From the NCBI GenBank assembly GCA_950295325.1, contig OX485806.1, positions 58,649,169-58,713,168 on the forward strand: DNA of 64,000 nt, given 5' to 3'. The stretch comes from Polytrichum commune (lineage: Eukaryota > Streptophyta > Polytrichopsida > Polytrichales > Polytrichaceae). Positions 11,737 to 25,484 of this stretch are shown one piece after another. Under the pieces are notes generated by a model, which was not told the DNA's origin, did not search any database, and saw nothing but the letters and a program-made list of their open reading frames with translations. Position 1 is the first letter of the stretch. Each line of letters starts with the position of its first letter. A program made the translations under genes and the position numbers.

Positions 11737-14389
11737 TGTCGCGCACCTCTCCATGAGGAGTGCCCAAAACACCATGGGCACAAGGGGGACCCCGGAGTGA
11801 CACCCGAGACTTGTAGCGCCGTTGGTGAGAGGGCCCAAGTGATCCTAATGTGGGTGAGGGCCCCGGGCGTTGGGAACGCCTCCCACCCACGAAGACTAGG
11901 AGGCACAAGGATAAGGCCATGAGCTATGCGTAGCTCATAGTGTGGTGATTCTAGGAAGCTCAAGAACACCTCAATCGGAGGTGTGAGTGTCACTAAAAAG
12001 CCTCCACCCTTCAATTTCGTCCTAGCTCGAATGAAGAAGTTTATAATGACATGTAGAGATTTCTCTCTTTGTAACACAATGTATGATTCCAATCTATCGT
12101 TGGAATATACACAACTTAGCCAAGTCTATACTATGTCTTCTTACACTCCTTAATCTCGGGTAATGTCAAATCCTTGTACTTTTCTAAAGTCTACCCGGCC
12201 GCTTTGGCCACGCATGCCTTCAAAGATATCCCTCTTGTGAAGCGAGTCCTTGCCGTCGACTTCACACTACTATATGAGTTCTCGCTTATTGATTCCATAA
12301 ATTACACAAGTTTAAGTATTGATAAATACTTGTCATTTATTGTAGTTTTCTCCTCACGCTTCAACCACTATATTGGTTTAATGAAACTAATGGTTATCCC
12401 TAATGGAACCAAGCAAACTTCCTTTGTTCCCCTAGACTTTACTAGCTAATAGTGTAATTTTCCCATTACTTCTCGGAATGTCCTGAAATTTTATCTGTAA
12501 CTAAGGAGACAAAGCAAAAAACATCTCACCAATTTGTGAGCCTATCCCATTTTCTGTCCAACAGTTATGACCATTTTAGTGTGTCAGTCTACCCAGATTT
12601 CAGAATGTCATAACTTCCTCTCACAGGCTCCAAAGAACTTCAAATTTTGGGAGCAATCACAAAAACTAATTGTTTATGACCCCCTGAAATTTCAAACTAT
12701 TTTCATTTTCTGCCAAAACGTTATGGCCTTTTTAATCTGCAACTCTTGAAAATACTTCAGAATGATATATCTCCTTCTCACCTATTCGAAATGACTTGAA
12801 ATTTGTACCACAACTAGAAAACCTAAGAACAAAGCATCCCTCAAAATTGCATGTGTTTCCAAGCCTCTGTCCAGGAGTTATGCCCATTTCAGCTCGAAAA
12901 TGTAGGCGAAGTTTAGAATGTCATAACTGCTGCTCCAGTACTCCAAACATCCTCAGATTTTGACCATGTTCATATCAACAAGTTGTTTACTAACCCTCTA
13001 AATTTCAACAAAGTATCTTCTTCTGCTCGGAAGTTATGCCCCTTACAACCTAGACTATTCAAGAAATACCCAAAAATAGGAACTCAAGTACTACAACTTG
13101 AAGCCATAAAATATCTTAAAATTATTCACACCAAAACTAATTCTAACAAGAGGTCAAGCCCTCTTCAAGGCCAACTAGCCTTGGCTCTCCAACTAAAAAC
13201 TAAGCACACACATGTGCTCCAATCTTGCTTCCAACACACCCACACTTATAACACGTGGGGTGCCTTGGAGCACGAAGGGAAGAGAGGATGAGTAAGGGAA
13301 GAATGAGGGATTATATAGTGAATTTGAGGGGGTGAGCACCCTCAAGGCTCACGATAAGCCCTCGAGATCTCCTCCTACTTTGTAGGCTCTAATCCTATCT
13401 CCTAAGCCTTCCTCCCTCAAATGATCAACAAGGATCCTAATTCAAACATGTAGCTAACCTTGGCTTTCTACCTACCACACTTTACCAAGGTTTGTCCTTC
13501 TCCTACTTAAATCCACTCCACAAAAGCCTAATGCTTCAAACTAAGTTTTCTTCAAGCTTCACTCTTTTTATATTTTTGTGAATAATCATAAATCACCAAA
13601 ACACCACTTGTAATGTTTTACAAGTGTTAACAACCAATGTGGGCATCAATTTGGGCTCACAATGAGCTAGGGTTATGGCCATTTTAGTGGGGCGCCGTCC
13701 CGGGACAACGCCCTGGTACAACAGTGCCTGGGAGTGATTCCCGAGACTGCCAAGGTTCAAACATGCATAACTTCCTCAAGACTTGGTCATATGGGGCAAG
13801 TGAAGAGTCCATCAGCATCTACGTGAAGCGTAGATGAGGATGGAGTGGTTATTTGTTATGATCAGACATCATACAAGGAAGTTATGATGGTCTGAAGCTG
13901 CTGGGGGTGTTCTAGGCCCAGCAGCTAAAGGAAAATGACCACTTGGCCCCAACTCTTGGTAGAGAGACAAGAGGTTGGTTGACGGTGGGGTAGGGGCCCC
14001 GCGTGAAGTCCTAGAGGCTTATATGGGTGAGGTGGTGTGGCCTCACCCACCCGAGGCCGAACGGCATGGCCTCCATGGGCTTTGGCCCATTGTGAGGCCA
14101 TAGTTGCCTAGTATGCTTCGGGTTGTTGTAGTGTTGCTCCAGCAATGCGATGATCAACATAGGATTGGACTTCCATGGATGGAAGTCCACATTTGGGAAT
14201 TGGTTACCGATTAAGGGGTGAATCCCGAAAGTAAAGTAGGAGGGTTGGTTACCCTCCTATGAACTATATGGTCCGGAGTAGGAGGAGCTAACCATTGGCA
14301 TGGCGGAATGCGAATGATTAGCGCTCGTAACCTTTGCTAGAATTGGAAATTGGCAAGATTGTCAAAGGGGGCTAGCAAGGGTTGTGACA
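11737..14389. mobile_element. Solo LTR B2, nested in C1 and split by D3
   Basis: TGTCGCGCACC at 11737 and GTTGTGACA at 14389 are flanked by ACCAG (11732-11736 and 14390-14394). Without D3 its length is about 975 bp, matching B1 and B3. The CATGAGCTA/TAGCTCATR hairpin is kept. The CACCTC/GAGGTG stem is also kept although its loop bases differ from B1. Confidence 0.85.
11988..13661 (-). mobile_element. LTR D3, nested in B2 (minus orientation)
   Basis: Read on the minus strand it starts TGTGAGCCCAAATTGATGCC at 13661 and ends TTTTTAGTGACA at 11988, with the superfamily's CTAGGACGAAATTGAAGGG block just before the end. Flanks are GTGAG (11983-11987) and ATGAG (13662-13666). This is a 5-bp duplication with one change, and B1 shows GTGAG at the equivalent site. 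The interior is AT-rich with only short frames. No retroelement genes adjoin it, so it is a solo LTR. Confidence 0.75.
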
Positions 14390-16098
14390 ACCAGCTCCTG
14401 GATCCGATTGAAGACCACCGCCTGCTCCGCGTGGTACTTCCGGATCTCCTCGTTTTTTTTTATTCAACTCCTTAATCATGGCCGCTACCTGCGCGGTGAG
14501 GTGAGCGTTCTCCGTCTTGGCTTGCTCGAGCTCCTTCCTGTCCGCCCTCTTCGCCAACTCCCGAAGAATATTTTTGGGTCCGCAGTCGTCCAGGGCCTGG
14601 TTCGCTCCCCGGACGATGTGTTCCAGCCGGAAGTACTGGTACTGCAGATCCTCCAGCCCCTCCTGGACCCGCTTGAAAGGATTTTCCGGAAAGTCCCAAG
14701 CGGAGAAATCCACATTCCGCCAAGTGGTCTCCCGGCTGGGTCCGGGTTCCGGATGGTAATGAGGGGGAGGAGAGACTGGTCTCTGGAGGGTCGGCGGTAG
14801 GCTTCCGGGTGAAGAGGGAGGCGCTTCCGGAATGATGGGGTCGCTGGAAGTTTCCGTCTCGAGGTCTCTGACTTCCGGATGGAGCTTGTAGGTGACCTCG
14901 TCCGCCACTATCGTCAGCAGGTCCTCCTCCTCGGCCGTGATGCAGTCAAAGTGCTGATAGAGGTGCAGAATGAAGGGGGAGAGGAAGGAGGGTTTCCGGC
15001 CTACATTGGGGAGGGCCCGCCCTACTATTTCGTGAATTATCAACCCCCAATTCACGGGCCGGACTCCGGACATTACACCAAACAAGGTGTTAGCCATGGT
15101 AAGGTTAATCCGCTTAGGCTTGTCCGGGTTAAGGATGGGCAGGAGGAACTCTAAGACCCTCGCTCTCTAAGGTTCCGGCAATTCCCGGGGTGAAAGCCGT
15201 CCTTCGGATCCGCGTCCCCTCTAAACTTTTCGACGAACAGGCCATCGCGGCGTTCGGCCCATCCCTCTGCAATTCCCCCGTAGACCCTATTCCAAACTTC
15301 CGGAGTCCAACTATCCGGATCCCTTCTCTTGGTTCCTAGCCACTAATTCCCTCTCTCAAACTTGAACTCCCGGAGGGTATCTTCCGCTCGGAGGTTCCAG
15401 GGTTTGGAGAGCAACCCCACGCAGCCCATAACCCGGAGATCCTCCGATAGCTCTTGCAGCTCCCCATCCTCCCTCGGAATTGCAGGGATGAAGGCTTTGA
15501 GCGGAATCGGGATGGGTTCCCTCCTATCCTCTTCCCGTGCTTCCGGCATTTTCCTACCTTCCCTCAACCTCCGACACAACTCAGGAAATTCTCTCCCCTC
15601 CGGATTCCTTTTCTTCCGACTAATTGCTACAGAGTCCCGGCAAGCCAACTGCCGGTAACTGGAAATTGCGGAGTCCCAGCAATCCAAGTGCTAGCGGCTC
15701 GGAAAAAAAAACAACCTCACCACTCGTTCTCTCAACAATTTGCCTCTTGCAAACAAAAAAAGTGGGGAGGAGAAGGAATGGATCCTTAAATATCCTTCCT
15801 CCCTCTTCCTTCCCTTGTTACCGTTCGTTTTAACGGAAAACGGTTGCCAACCATTTTCCGACAGCGGTCCGGACCATGATCAAACGGTCCCCTCCTAATC
15901 CAATTTGACGGACCGGTAATAATGCTTTTTTTTATCTTTTTTATCGTGCGAGGCGGATTTAAAATGCCCTATTTCCTAGTACAATTAATTTACCCTAAGA
16001 GACCCTATTGTCCTCATACGAGCAGGGTAAAATACGGAAAATGGATCCGTATTTCCGTATTTCCATATTTCCGTCGAATATTGGACTCCCACATAGTT

Positions 16099-19000
16099 TT
16101 TTTTCATACTATTGACATTAAGTATTCTGTAATAAAAAATATGTGTGATCCATTTTATTTTTAGTATAGTCTCACCTATAATGGGTTACAATTTGTTTTA
16201 GTGCAGTTTCTTAATGTATGATATTCAAGCTATAAATCGCCACATTCTATAGTCGTTGTATCCCAATCTCAACCATATAGCATATTGTAGTGTATTTTTT
16301 AGTGTATTTCTTGAATTCTATGAGTCTTTGCCATAATTGACATATTCTATTTTTTAAACAATATAATCTAAAAAATTCACTTCATAACACCTTTTATATC
16401 CATACCGCTCGTTGTATTAATTTCCTTAGGCAATCAATCACAATTTTGAATCTTAAATAACGTAGGTTCATTAATCATTAAGATATGAAGAATGATGACA
16501 TAGTGAAATAGATCTGTGAGGAATTAACTATGATTTGGTTCAAATTAAGAGCTTGATATCTTTTAAAGTCATAGAGACATTGACATTTCAAAGGATACAT
16601 ATATTTAATTATCAAAATCTTTGCATGCAACCTCATACATTTTCATTATGATAGTCTTAAATCTTTTCTTCCTCTCAATGATTACCTAAACATCTCTCTC
16701 TTTCTCAATCAGTGAACTTTATGTTTTCACGAGTCTCTCAAGTGTTCAACTCCACCTACCAACTTTGTAATGAAATTATTCTCACCTCATGTGAGCTTCT
16801 ATGGTCTCCCATTATGCAATTGCCTTTCAACACTTACAATTTATCTCGCCACATGTGCGTCTCTATAATTCACTCTTTACACAATTGTCTTACAATATTT
16901 ACATTTTCCTTCACTTTTTGTAAGTTCTTAAATAAATTTTCAATCACATTCAACTTCCAACTCATGTGATTATCTCACTTCATGTGAGTTTCTATTCATA
17001 GAGCTTGTCAAATCTCTCAATCATAATCAACTTGATGATGTTTATGGTCTCAATTATTTTGCCTCTACCTTGAATAACTAAAAAAAATTTGAGCTTGAAA
17101 TTTTGTAATCATAGTGGTATAGATACAAAATACCTAGCATTTGTGTAGCCTATCCTTTTGAATAAAGTATGCTAACATTTATCCTAACTCTATATATCAG
17201 AAAAGATGGTGTTTCACATGTGCCCACCTTCCTAGATGACCATATCTCCTATATCTATTAAGAAGATGGGGAATGTCCCTTTACAATCCTCAAAGAGATA
17301 TTAATTCCCTTGAATTATTTTTCATCTTCAATGTGGTAGTCTTCACCCTAAGACCTATCTATCATCATCTAGGTGCTGGAAAGTTTTAAAAATATTCCAA
17401 TAAGTTCTTTTTGGCTCCAATTCTTTTTTTTGACCAGGTCCTTCACCTACGTGGTCAAAAATGTCATTAATCACATGAAGTACACTGATCCTAAGTGGCT
17501 TGCGGATTACCCAAATGGCACTAAATTAACTAATTAAAATTTGAATTAACTTAAATCCAAATGACCTACTAGTCTTAAGTGGCCCTCTAAGTGGTTATTA
17601 GTCTGATTTGATAAACTGATTGTAAATATGGCTAACTAGTTCCAAATGGCTTCTTAATCCCATGCTAGGCTAGATACCCAGCCATGCCCTTGGGCTTGTG
17701 ATTGATTGCCATGTCAATACCCTCATGTCGGGTTGGTGATACCCAACTCAAATACTTGGGTTCCATATATTTTTTGGTGGCATTCCTCGGCATAAAATTG
17801 GCTACTATTGTTATTCACAATAGTGTTCACACCCATGTTTGGCTCATCTTTACATGTTGGTGTTCTACTTGTCCGTTTGGCTCCATTATTTGTTGATCTT
17901 CTTTCCATTTGCTTGACTTTCTTGTCTACTAGTTTTCTTTCATTCATTCGACTTCTTTACATGTTGTTCTTTTTTTCTTCCTTTATTTGTTGGTCTTCTT
18001 TCCATTTGTAGTGGTTTTTCTTTTTCCTAGTTTTTTTTTTACCTATTGATCTTATTTCTTTTCCTTGGTTTGATACCTTGAGTCAATGGTGTTTATCACT
18101 CAAAAATGGAATCCCAAGGTGGACTTCAAAGGCTTCATGGCGTACAATACATAAGCAAATTGGAATGTCATAAGAAAGGTTCATGATGATGGTAATGTAG
18201 TTTTTCCTCTATAGGGGCATGAGCATACATGTATTTTCCATTGGTATGCTAACATGGATAAAATAACTACCATTGTAGCATCAATACAAACAAGTTTGTA
18301 TGGAATACAAGGATGCCAAAAGTATGGAGGAGGTGGATGTCAAACACCATGTGATATGAGCTTGGTGGTTGTCATCAGGAGCAACCACAAAAGATGGCAT
18401 TATCAATATAGACAATGGGGAGGTCACATGTTCATGGCAAGTAACCTTTGTAGCCAATATTTTCATCTTCATCACATATCTATGTCCCAATCATGGTTTA
18501 CAACATTATTTTTATATTGATTGACATCATCTATAGTAGGATCAAATTTTGGAGCAACATGTCCAGAAACCAACTTCAAACCTCTCCAAACTATTGCATA
18601 ATAAATGGCTACAACAATCAAGTTACAAAATCACATGTTTATATGAGGTAATGATGGATGATGTAATTTGAGCATTCATGCAAATTGCAAATTTAGTTGT
18701 GGTTGAAACGTGGATTTTCAAAGAAAAAGCTTGACCATGTGTCCTTGAAGTGCACGCTAATAATCCCAAGCTCTTTGAAGATGCTATGAGGTCTTACCTA
18801 GGGGCGTATGATTTCAATTCAAGGACCAACAATGGAATGTGGTGAAACAATCCAAATTCTCCCTGCACATTTATTTAATATTAGCAATTTTTTGTATTAT
18901 ATAGAAAAATTTGGGTGTATCAAACCAATTTCCATTTTTAAACTTGATATTATTCTTGATACTACATGAACTTCCTTTAAGCATTCCAAAATTTGGGTTG

Positions 19001-21930
19001 ATCAACCCAAATACAAAAATCTTGTCCTCTAGATAGAATATTAATAGTTATATTTGACAAATACATATTTCACTTGATAAAATTATCAATATAAAAATAT
19101 TACCCTAAACAATATGAAATATTGGGTATTACAATCCAAACCAACGTTCAATTTTGATTGATTGATCTGAAATTTTGACATTGTCAATGGTATTCATTTG
19201 TAGACCATTTTTGTCAATTGTTCATAATGAATTCTAGTCAATCGACCCAAACTACTTTTTTAATGACATCAAAGTGGCCAAACTCTTTACACCTCAATTT
19301 GTTGCAACCAAAGGCATTCATGCACAAAACCTAAGTCCTCTACAAAAATACTTTAAATGGACATTTGGTAAACAAAAAAAATTCTTTTTGTTTCAATCAA
19401 TTGATCCAAACATCTTGCTTATATGTTCATTTTATAAGCATGACTAATTGAAATTATAATAAAACTCATACATAACCATATTGTCTTAACTTATACCCAT
19501 TACATGCACTCATGAACTTCAAGATGATTTCCATACAAATTTTGCGTAGATAATGATATTTTTTTCATCAACATCATGTTATGGTGAGTATTTGATTTGG
19601 ATTGACCAATAAATTGGAAAATCCTAGCATTGTTTTTGTCCTTGCAAATGGAACCCAAATAAAACAATGGACATGTGGTTCATGTGGTTCATGTGGTTCA
19701 TGTGGTTCATGTGGTTCATGTGGTTCATGTGGTTCATGTTTGTTTGTTAGATGATCTTGGAATAACACAAAAATCCTAAAAATGACTCATATGTTTTGAT
19801 TCAATTTTTGCTTAGATCTTTTGAAGGTCAACAACTGGCTTTGTGATAATTTGCAAGCCACTATATGGACAAAACAAGAAACCATTTTCACCTTTACAAT
19901 AATGAACTTCATATATGTCATGGGACTTCATTGGAAAGCATGATGAATATAACATTCTACGATTTCTTCTTTCCAAAGTTCTTTGAGTACGCTAGTCCCA
20001 ATTTGAAAGAGCATGTGTGGTAGTGGACCATGGAAAACAAAAAGGTCTTCAAAATATTGAGAAAAAATGCGGTTGGATTAAGGACTTAGGTCTTCATATT
20101 ATATGGATTAATACAAATAAGAAATAAAGTCCAACAACTTTTTGTACTAAGAATTTGTTGTATCATAACAAAAATGTTGATATATATTCAACTTTTACAA
20201 AGAAATTCATATTAATGATACATGCCTATTAAGTCTATGAAACCCCTCCCCTTAGGAAGCTGGAAAAAACTACCCGTTTTTCATACTATCCATGATCTTA
20301 AACCTCTAATAATCTACATGCTTATCTCACCTCACATAATACATCGGTATTTGATGTCTTGTGGTAAATAAATCACACGTTGATATTGCACAAAATGTTT
20401 AAGGCCAAGGTCCAATTTTTATAACCTTTCCTGATATTGAAAATTCGATCATGACCTTGACTTAAAAATTGCCATGTAAGTTTTCCAACCATAAAACTCT
20501 CAACCTTCTTAGTGCAATATTTAGGTGGATCTTGATGTCTCGTACTCTAGACCTTAAACAACTCGGGTGGAATCCACCAATTATTTATTTTAATTTTTCT
20601 TAGCCTTATCAGTTTGTGCATCCCACAATGAGTCAACATTCTCACATTTATTTGACGTGCACCCCCAATTGCACACTCTCATCTTTAGGCTTCCATCCAT
20701 ATTTAAATGAAGCATAATATTTTTTCACACGTAAGTAAAATTATACAAGATTTTGATCTTCAATCACGTCTTCAATAAACTTGAATCCATCCACTATGTA
20801 TCCCAAGGTTTTTTCAATCAATTTTTTCATGTGGTCAGCCACTTGATATTTTGGATAATGCTTTAAAATTTTCCATTTGGTGATGATATTACGCACATAC
20901 CAATCTGATGGCGTAGTGGAACTTTTTATTATAGCTTCCCAAAAATTGACCATTGGCTTCCCGCCTTAATAAATGATCCTAAGGCCTTGAAAACCCCTCC
21001 TTTCTTGCACGAGTATGCATGTACAATTGGACGGATGAGTGTGCTAGCATATGAATGGAGGTTTAACTTTCTTTTTAACCCCACATAATTAATCAATCCC
21101 ACATCGGAATGCCTTTGTCTCTTATTAGGCCATTTAAACACCTTATTAGGAACCCTTCAACATGTTATCTCTCATCATCTAATTCCGTTCTACCATTGTG
21201 TTCAATAACAAGGTAAAATTATGTTTACAAATACAATTTAAATGTGCTCATAGACATTGAGCATTTGACATACAACAACCAATTTCTACTTAACGCAGTC
21301 GACTTAGCGCAATTGACTATTTGTTAGTAATTAATTTGATACCCAATAGTCATCTTGGTGTAGTCTATTGTTGGTTTGCAGTTGTCATTGCAATCGATGT
21401 ATTTTATTGATTACTTGGTGCAATCGATATAGAAATTGACTACCATATTGACTGCAGAGGGCATTTGGCAACCTCCAAAACATTTCAATGGCTTGCCTCC
21501 ATAATAAACTTGGTGTGGGATTGAACATGACTACCAATAAAATAAGATTTTCTTTATAATTAGTGCAAGTGAATGCATTGGGCTCATAAAACCCCCATTT
21601 CATGGACACACAACATTCTCGCCAACTCTATATGACCTTGATTACAAATATACAAAGGTAATGAGCCATATTGGTGTGAATATATGAGACGAAACCTTCG
21701 TAAATGCCCAAGAAATGTATTCCAAACTGCCAAGAAGATAGAGTGGAAATTTTGCAAATCGGAATTATTGTATAGGAAAGACCAAATGGTTGACCATTTG
21801 GGGTACAAAAAAAATGACAAAAACAAAAAATCATGTCATTGTCAAGGATTGGTTGCAAAACTTTATTTTCTTGTAGAAAATTTAAAATAATTAAAGGAAA
21901 TATCATCCATCCACAAATATGGTTGTATTA
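16099..21930. other. AT-rich stretch without recognisable genes
   Basis: Frames are short (under 95 codons) and have no motif I can name. The composition is AT-rich, with a CT-rich patch near 17880-18050. It probably contains decayed repeats that cannot be identified by eye. The one clear local feature is the 9-bp tandem repeat at 19673-19740. Confidence 0.4.
19673..19740. repeat. 9-bp tandem repeat, ATGTGGTTC, about 7.5 copies
   Basis: Seven perfect ATGTGGTTC units run from 19673 to 19735, followed by a partial unit. Because 9 is a multiple of 3 the minus strand reads as repeated EPH, producing a small spurious frame. Perfect identity implies recent slippage. Confidence 0.95.
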
Positions 21931-21935
21931 TTTAT

Positions 21936-22200
21936 TTGGACGGATGGGAGAATATTGTCCACCAACCTTTGATAAACATCATGCAAAATTTGCAACAAGT
22001 GACGTGTGTTTTGGTTTTATCTTCCCGACCAATAACCCAAATAATGCGACTACATTGCTATTTAGATCAAGAGATAAATTGTTGGAATGGATCCCAAAAA
22101 TGTCATCTAAGTGTGCTTTGACAATGCGGTAGACATGGAAAATGCGGCTAGTAGTTTGGCAGTGGATGGTTACACATATATTGCCAAGGACTAGGGAAAA
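21936..22200 (+). pseudogene. Possible hAT-type transposase relic (DUF659-like)
   Basis: One plus-strand frame reads LDGWENIVHQPLINIM, which resembles the DGW...PLIN segment at the start of the DUF659 part of plant hAT transposases. About 150 bases later another frame reads GMDPKNVI, then after one stop VCFDNAVDMENAAS, which resembles the PxNVVQVVTDNA segment that normally follows. Order and spacing fit, although two frames and a stop separate them. Zinc-finger and dimerisation domains are not visible, and no 8-bp duplication or terminal repeats were found. Confidence 0.45.
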
Positions 22201-24816
22201 CAATGATCTTCAAAGGATTTTCTACACAAAGCCAAATTAGAAATTGTCATATACATCCGATTCCACCAATGGCTTAAGGCAGTATTTTGTATTTACTTGC
22301 CCAATTTGAGATTGAAAATGCCCGGGTCCACAAGACTTCCTATTGATCTCTTGACACATCAATATCAAACATGCATTAAAACAAACAATCATACATCATG
22401 ACGTGATTGCTTATGTGCATAAGTTGAATCCAATGAATGATGATCAAAGGAAAAATACCATCAATGCATGTAAAATCAAGGCAAATGTGAATGGTAACAA
22501 TTTTGGATTAGGTGCATTAATTATTGCCATATGTTGGAGGAGGTATTGAAAAAATTGAGAGAATTTGATGGTGTTGAGCCAAAAATGGCAAAATTTGGTT
22601 GATGATGAATTTGAAAAAATATGTGTATAGCCTTTGAAATCATGTTTTCAATTAGTCCACAAAACATTCTCTAAAAAAGATATAATCGGTCATATTTATC
22701 AAGAACTACATGTCTTTGTATAGATTCAACTAACTCAAAGACCATTTTGTGTTTTTTCCAATCCCCTAGGGATTCAACCAATGCACCATGCATCAATTTT
22801 TTCTTAAGTGTACAAACTTAGCCCTACCAATCTAGCGGGAGTTTAGAATGTGGATCATATTTGGACAAACACTTACAAATATTGGAATGTAGGTAATATA
22901 CACTATATGGTTACAATTATACAATAAATGCATGTATGACAATTCTATTGTGTTTTTTTTATTTGATGAATGTGTTAATCATTACAAAATATACACATAC
23001 CAATTTGTCACATCCACTTCATATTATTACCAATTTGATCCAAACGCATACTCACACACATTTGAAGTTGAGGTTCATGAATTCATTACATGTTTGCAAG
23101 ATTTGATTTTAGAGCAAATGATAATGAAATTCAACAAAATGACATTTCATTTTAAAAGTGATATTGAGGATAAAATTGTTTATAAATTACGTAAAATTGA
23201 ATGAAAGATAGTGCATCATAATCATAAGCCTATCTAGAGATTATGTATCCAAGAAACTAATAAGATTATGACTTTGTATTAAATGATATGGGAAGGATGT
23301 GACTGGTGTGTGCATTGTTTAGTGCTCAAAGGGTTTGGCATCTCGTGTTGCGCATTTTTTCATTGAATGTCCACAATTTTGTTGTTTTCACCTCCCCAAC
23401 CACATGGGAATGAATGCGTATGCAATTCCCAATGTCTAACCCAAGTAGTTGGGAATGACAGAGCATGTATTGCATGTTGGGGCTATTTTGAATGTCCACA
23501 AAGTTTGTTGACGTATTTCCACCTCTTGGGTGACATTTTCTTTGCCTTCTTTTAGTGTGAGAAACATATTTTGTTCAATTAGGATCAACTCCACCATCAA
23601 TTACCCCTATGCATCAGACAAAAGGTTTTAAAATGGAGTTGCCATTGTCCTCAACAATGTTGATTCCAATGTCATTGGTCCCAACCATGAGCACCCTCGG
23701 GGGGAGTAGTCATTGGTTGGAGTAGCAATATACGTGCGAACAAATGATAGGGTATTTTAAAAACATGGGAGAAAACAATTATAATTGGGCTTAAGAGTAA
23801 TATAGGGTATCAAAAATGGCACAAGACATCTTTAAAGTACTATAGGGTATGGAATAATAGGTAATTTGAAATTATAAGTAATGCAAGCCATTTTTCTATT
23901 GACCCAAAGTAGAAATTTACATAATGATAGAATGTGAAAAAAGAAGAGAATTGAAAGTAATACCCCCTTATAAAATAGTGGTTGTTCGCACCTATATCCT
24001 TAACTTTTCAACACACTGCCCCCCCCCCCCGGAGTGATCACCATGTAGAGCATCATCAAGAAAACACCTTTGATGATGTCATCCACATCTTTCATCCCTT
24101 GTGACATCAACCCACAATTTTTCTTTGTACCCGACGATGGACACATGTTTTATCCATACATCCAATATATTTCCTTCAAGTGTTAATATCAAGAAAGTCT
24201 AGTGCCGTCAATACATTTCTCTAGTTTCACTAATCTATGTTCATTTTATGAAATCTAATAGGTTATTACATTATGCCCAAATTTTAGCGTTAAATCTTTC
24301 AAAATATTATTTGTTTGTAAATTAAATGATCTTATCAATGTGAGATTACGCATTGTGGGTTAGACAAAATTTCTAATCAAGGTGGAAATATTTAAGCTTG
24401 AATATTAATTGAAAGTCATAAGTAGCATACAATAAAATTATCATCCACATTAATTTGAAACTATAGATTGGGGGTATATTGAAGAGTAATATGGGCCCAA
24501 TTGAAATATTGTGGCATTTATTAACGGGAATATTAAATGTAATGTAATTTTCAATAAATATTATTATTGGCATCAACCTTTGTTGTGCGATAGCCTCAGG
24601 GGTATCATTGAAAAAAATCGTAGAAACAACGTGCGATAAAAAATAGGTCTAATATATTCATTGTAGATAATTATTTCAAAAACCATACAAATAATATAGG
24701 GAGTTTTTAAATAATGAAACATGTTTACATGTAAAATACCATCACATATAATGGCCTCTTTTATCTAGCCAATATATAAAAAATAACATGAAATTTTTTA
24801 CTAAGGGTAAAGGGTC
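22201..24816. other. AT-rich stretch without recognisable genes
   Basis: No motif-bearing frame was found. A 90-codon frame at 22932-23204 is unplaced. A run of about 14 C lies near 24009. The GGGTC at 24812-24816 is the left target duplication of C2. Confidence 0.4.
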
Positions 24817-25059
24817 TGTGGGAGTCCAAATTCGACGGAAAGACGGAAATACGGAAATACGGATTCAATTTCCGTATTTTACCTTGCTTATCTGAAGATA
24901 ATAGGGTCTCTTAGGACAAAATTAATTGTACCAGGAAATAGAGTATTCTAACCCCGCCTCGTGCGATAAAACCACTCTAAATAAGTACTATGACCGGTCC
25001 GTCAAATAAGATGGGCGGACCATGTAATCATGGTCCAAATCATTGGTCTGGACCAAGTA

Positions 25060-25260
25060 ACGGACGCGCCAAGATTACCCAACGGCCCGGAAGTGGCGGT
25101 TATAACGGGCCTTATGACGGTTGGGGGAAAAGAAAGCCGTTGGTAAAAATGTTAGTAAAACCGTTGGGGAGAACCGCCGGAAAACGGTTGGTAACCGTTT
25201 TCCGTTAAACCAAACGGTAACAGGGGAAGGAAGAGGGAGGAAGGATATTTAAGGGTCCCT
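25060..25260 (+). promoter_or_regulatory. Promoter-like region of C2: AACGG cluster and TATA-like box
   Basis: AACGG or its complement CCGTT occurs about eight times between 25078 and 25216, including CCCAACGGCC at 25078 and CCCCAACGGTTTT on the minus strand near 25158. These resemble the plant MSA element bound by three-repeat MYB factors. A perfect inverted repeat with 11-base arms lies at 25179-25203 (GGAAAACGGTT/AACCGTTTTCC) and is nearly intact in C1. The TATA-like ATATTTAAGG at 25245 is about 240 bases before the start codon. Regulation is inferred from motif content only. Confidence 0.5.
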
Positions 25261-25484
25261 TCCTTCTCCCTCCCACTTTTTTTTCTGAAAAGGGCAACCT
25301 GTTGAGAGAACGAGTGGTGAGGTGTTAATTCTTTCGAGCCGCCAGCAGTGGGATTGCTGGGACTCTGCACTTTTCAGTCACCGGCAGTGGGCTTGCCGGG
25401 ACTCTGTGGCAATTAGACGGAAGGGAAAGAATCCGGAAGAGAGGGAGTTTCCGTGGTTGAGCCGGAAACTGAGAGAAGAGGAAA

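Larger units (their letters stand above)
10852..15549 (-). pseudogene. Gag-like gene of C1, interrupted and frameshifted
   Basis: This is the decayed counterpart of the 690-codon ORF in C2. The start (MPEAREED) lies at 15549. The first 68 codons match closely until a TAG at 15343, where C2 has CAG. A frameshift follows near 15160, and the central domain and coiled coil resume at 15097. B2 then cuts the gene at 14389/11737, inside the segment that reads VGHPAEIVNKAHL in C2. It continues on the far side (MESGEPASARQTL near 11670) and ends with the same LGSHSKEG...KKHRSS tail at 10852. There is at least one premature stop and one frameshift besides the insertion, so no full product is possible. 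Confidence 0.85.
9441..16093 (-). mobile_element. Element C1: gag-like single-gene element, broken by nested insertions
   Basis: The termini are TGTGGGAAC at 9441 and GACTCCCACA at 16093, with TAGTT on both sides (9436-9440 and 16094-16098). Removing B2 (11737-14389) leaves about 4.0 kb that aligns along its whole length with the reverse complement of C2 (24817-28940). It carries a decayed copy of the C2 gene, the same CCGGA-rich composition and the same duplicated block near its left end (about 9910-10420). No internal direct terminal repeats are visible. It is the oldest layer of this nest. Confidence 0.85.

Noticed and set aside
9441-16093. Element C as a Ginger-type or other DNA transposon
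   Set aside because: TG...CA ends with a 5-bp duplication and a gag-like product fit retroviral-type integration better, and no transposase is present. Not excluded.
19574-19768. Small frame with repeated EPH
   Set aside because: It is a translation of the 9-bp tandem repeat.
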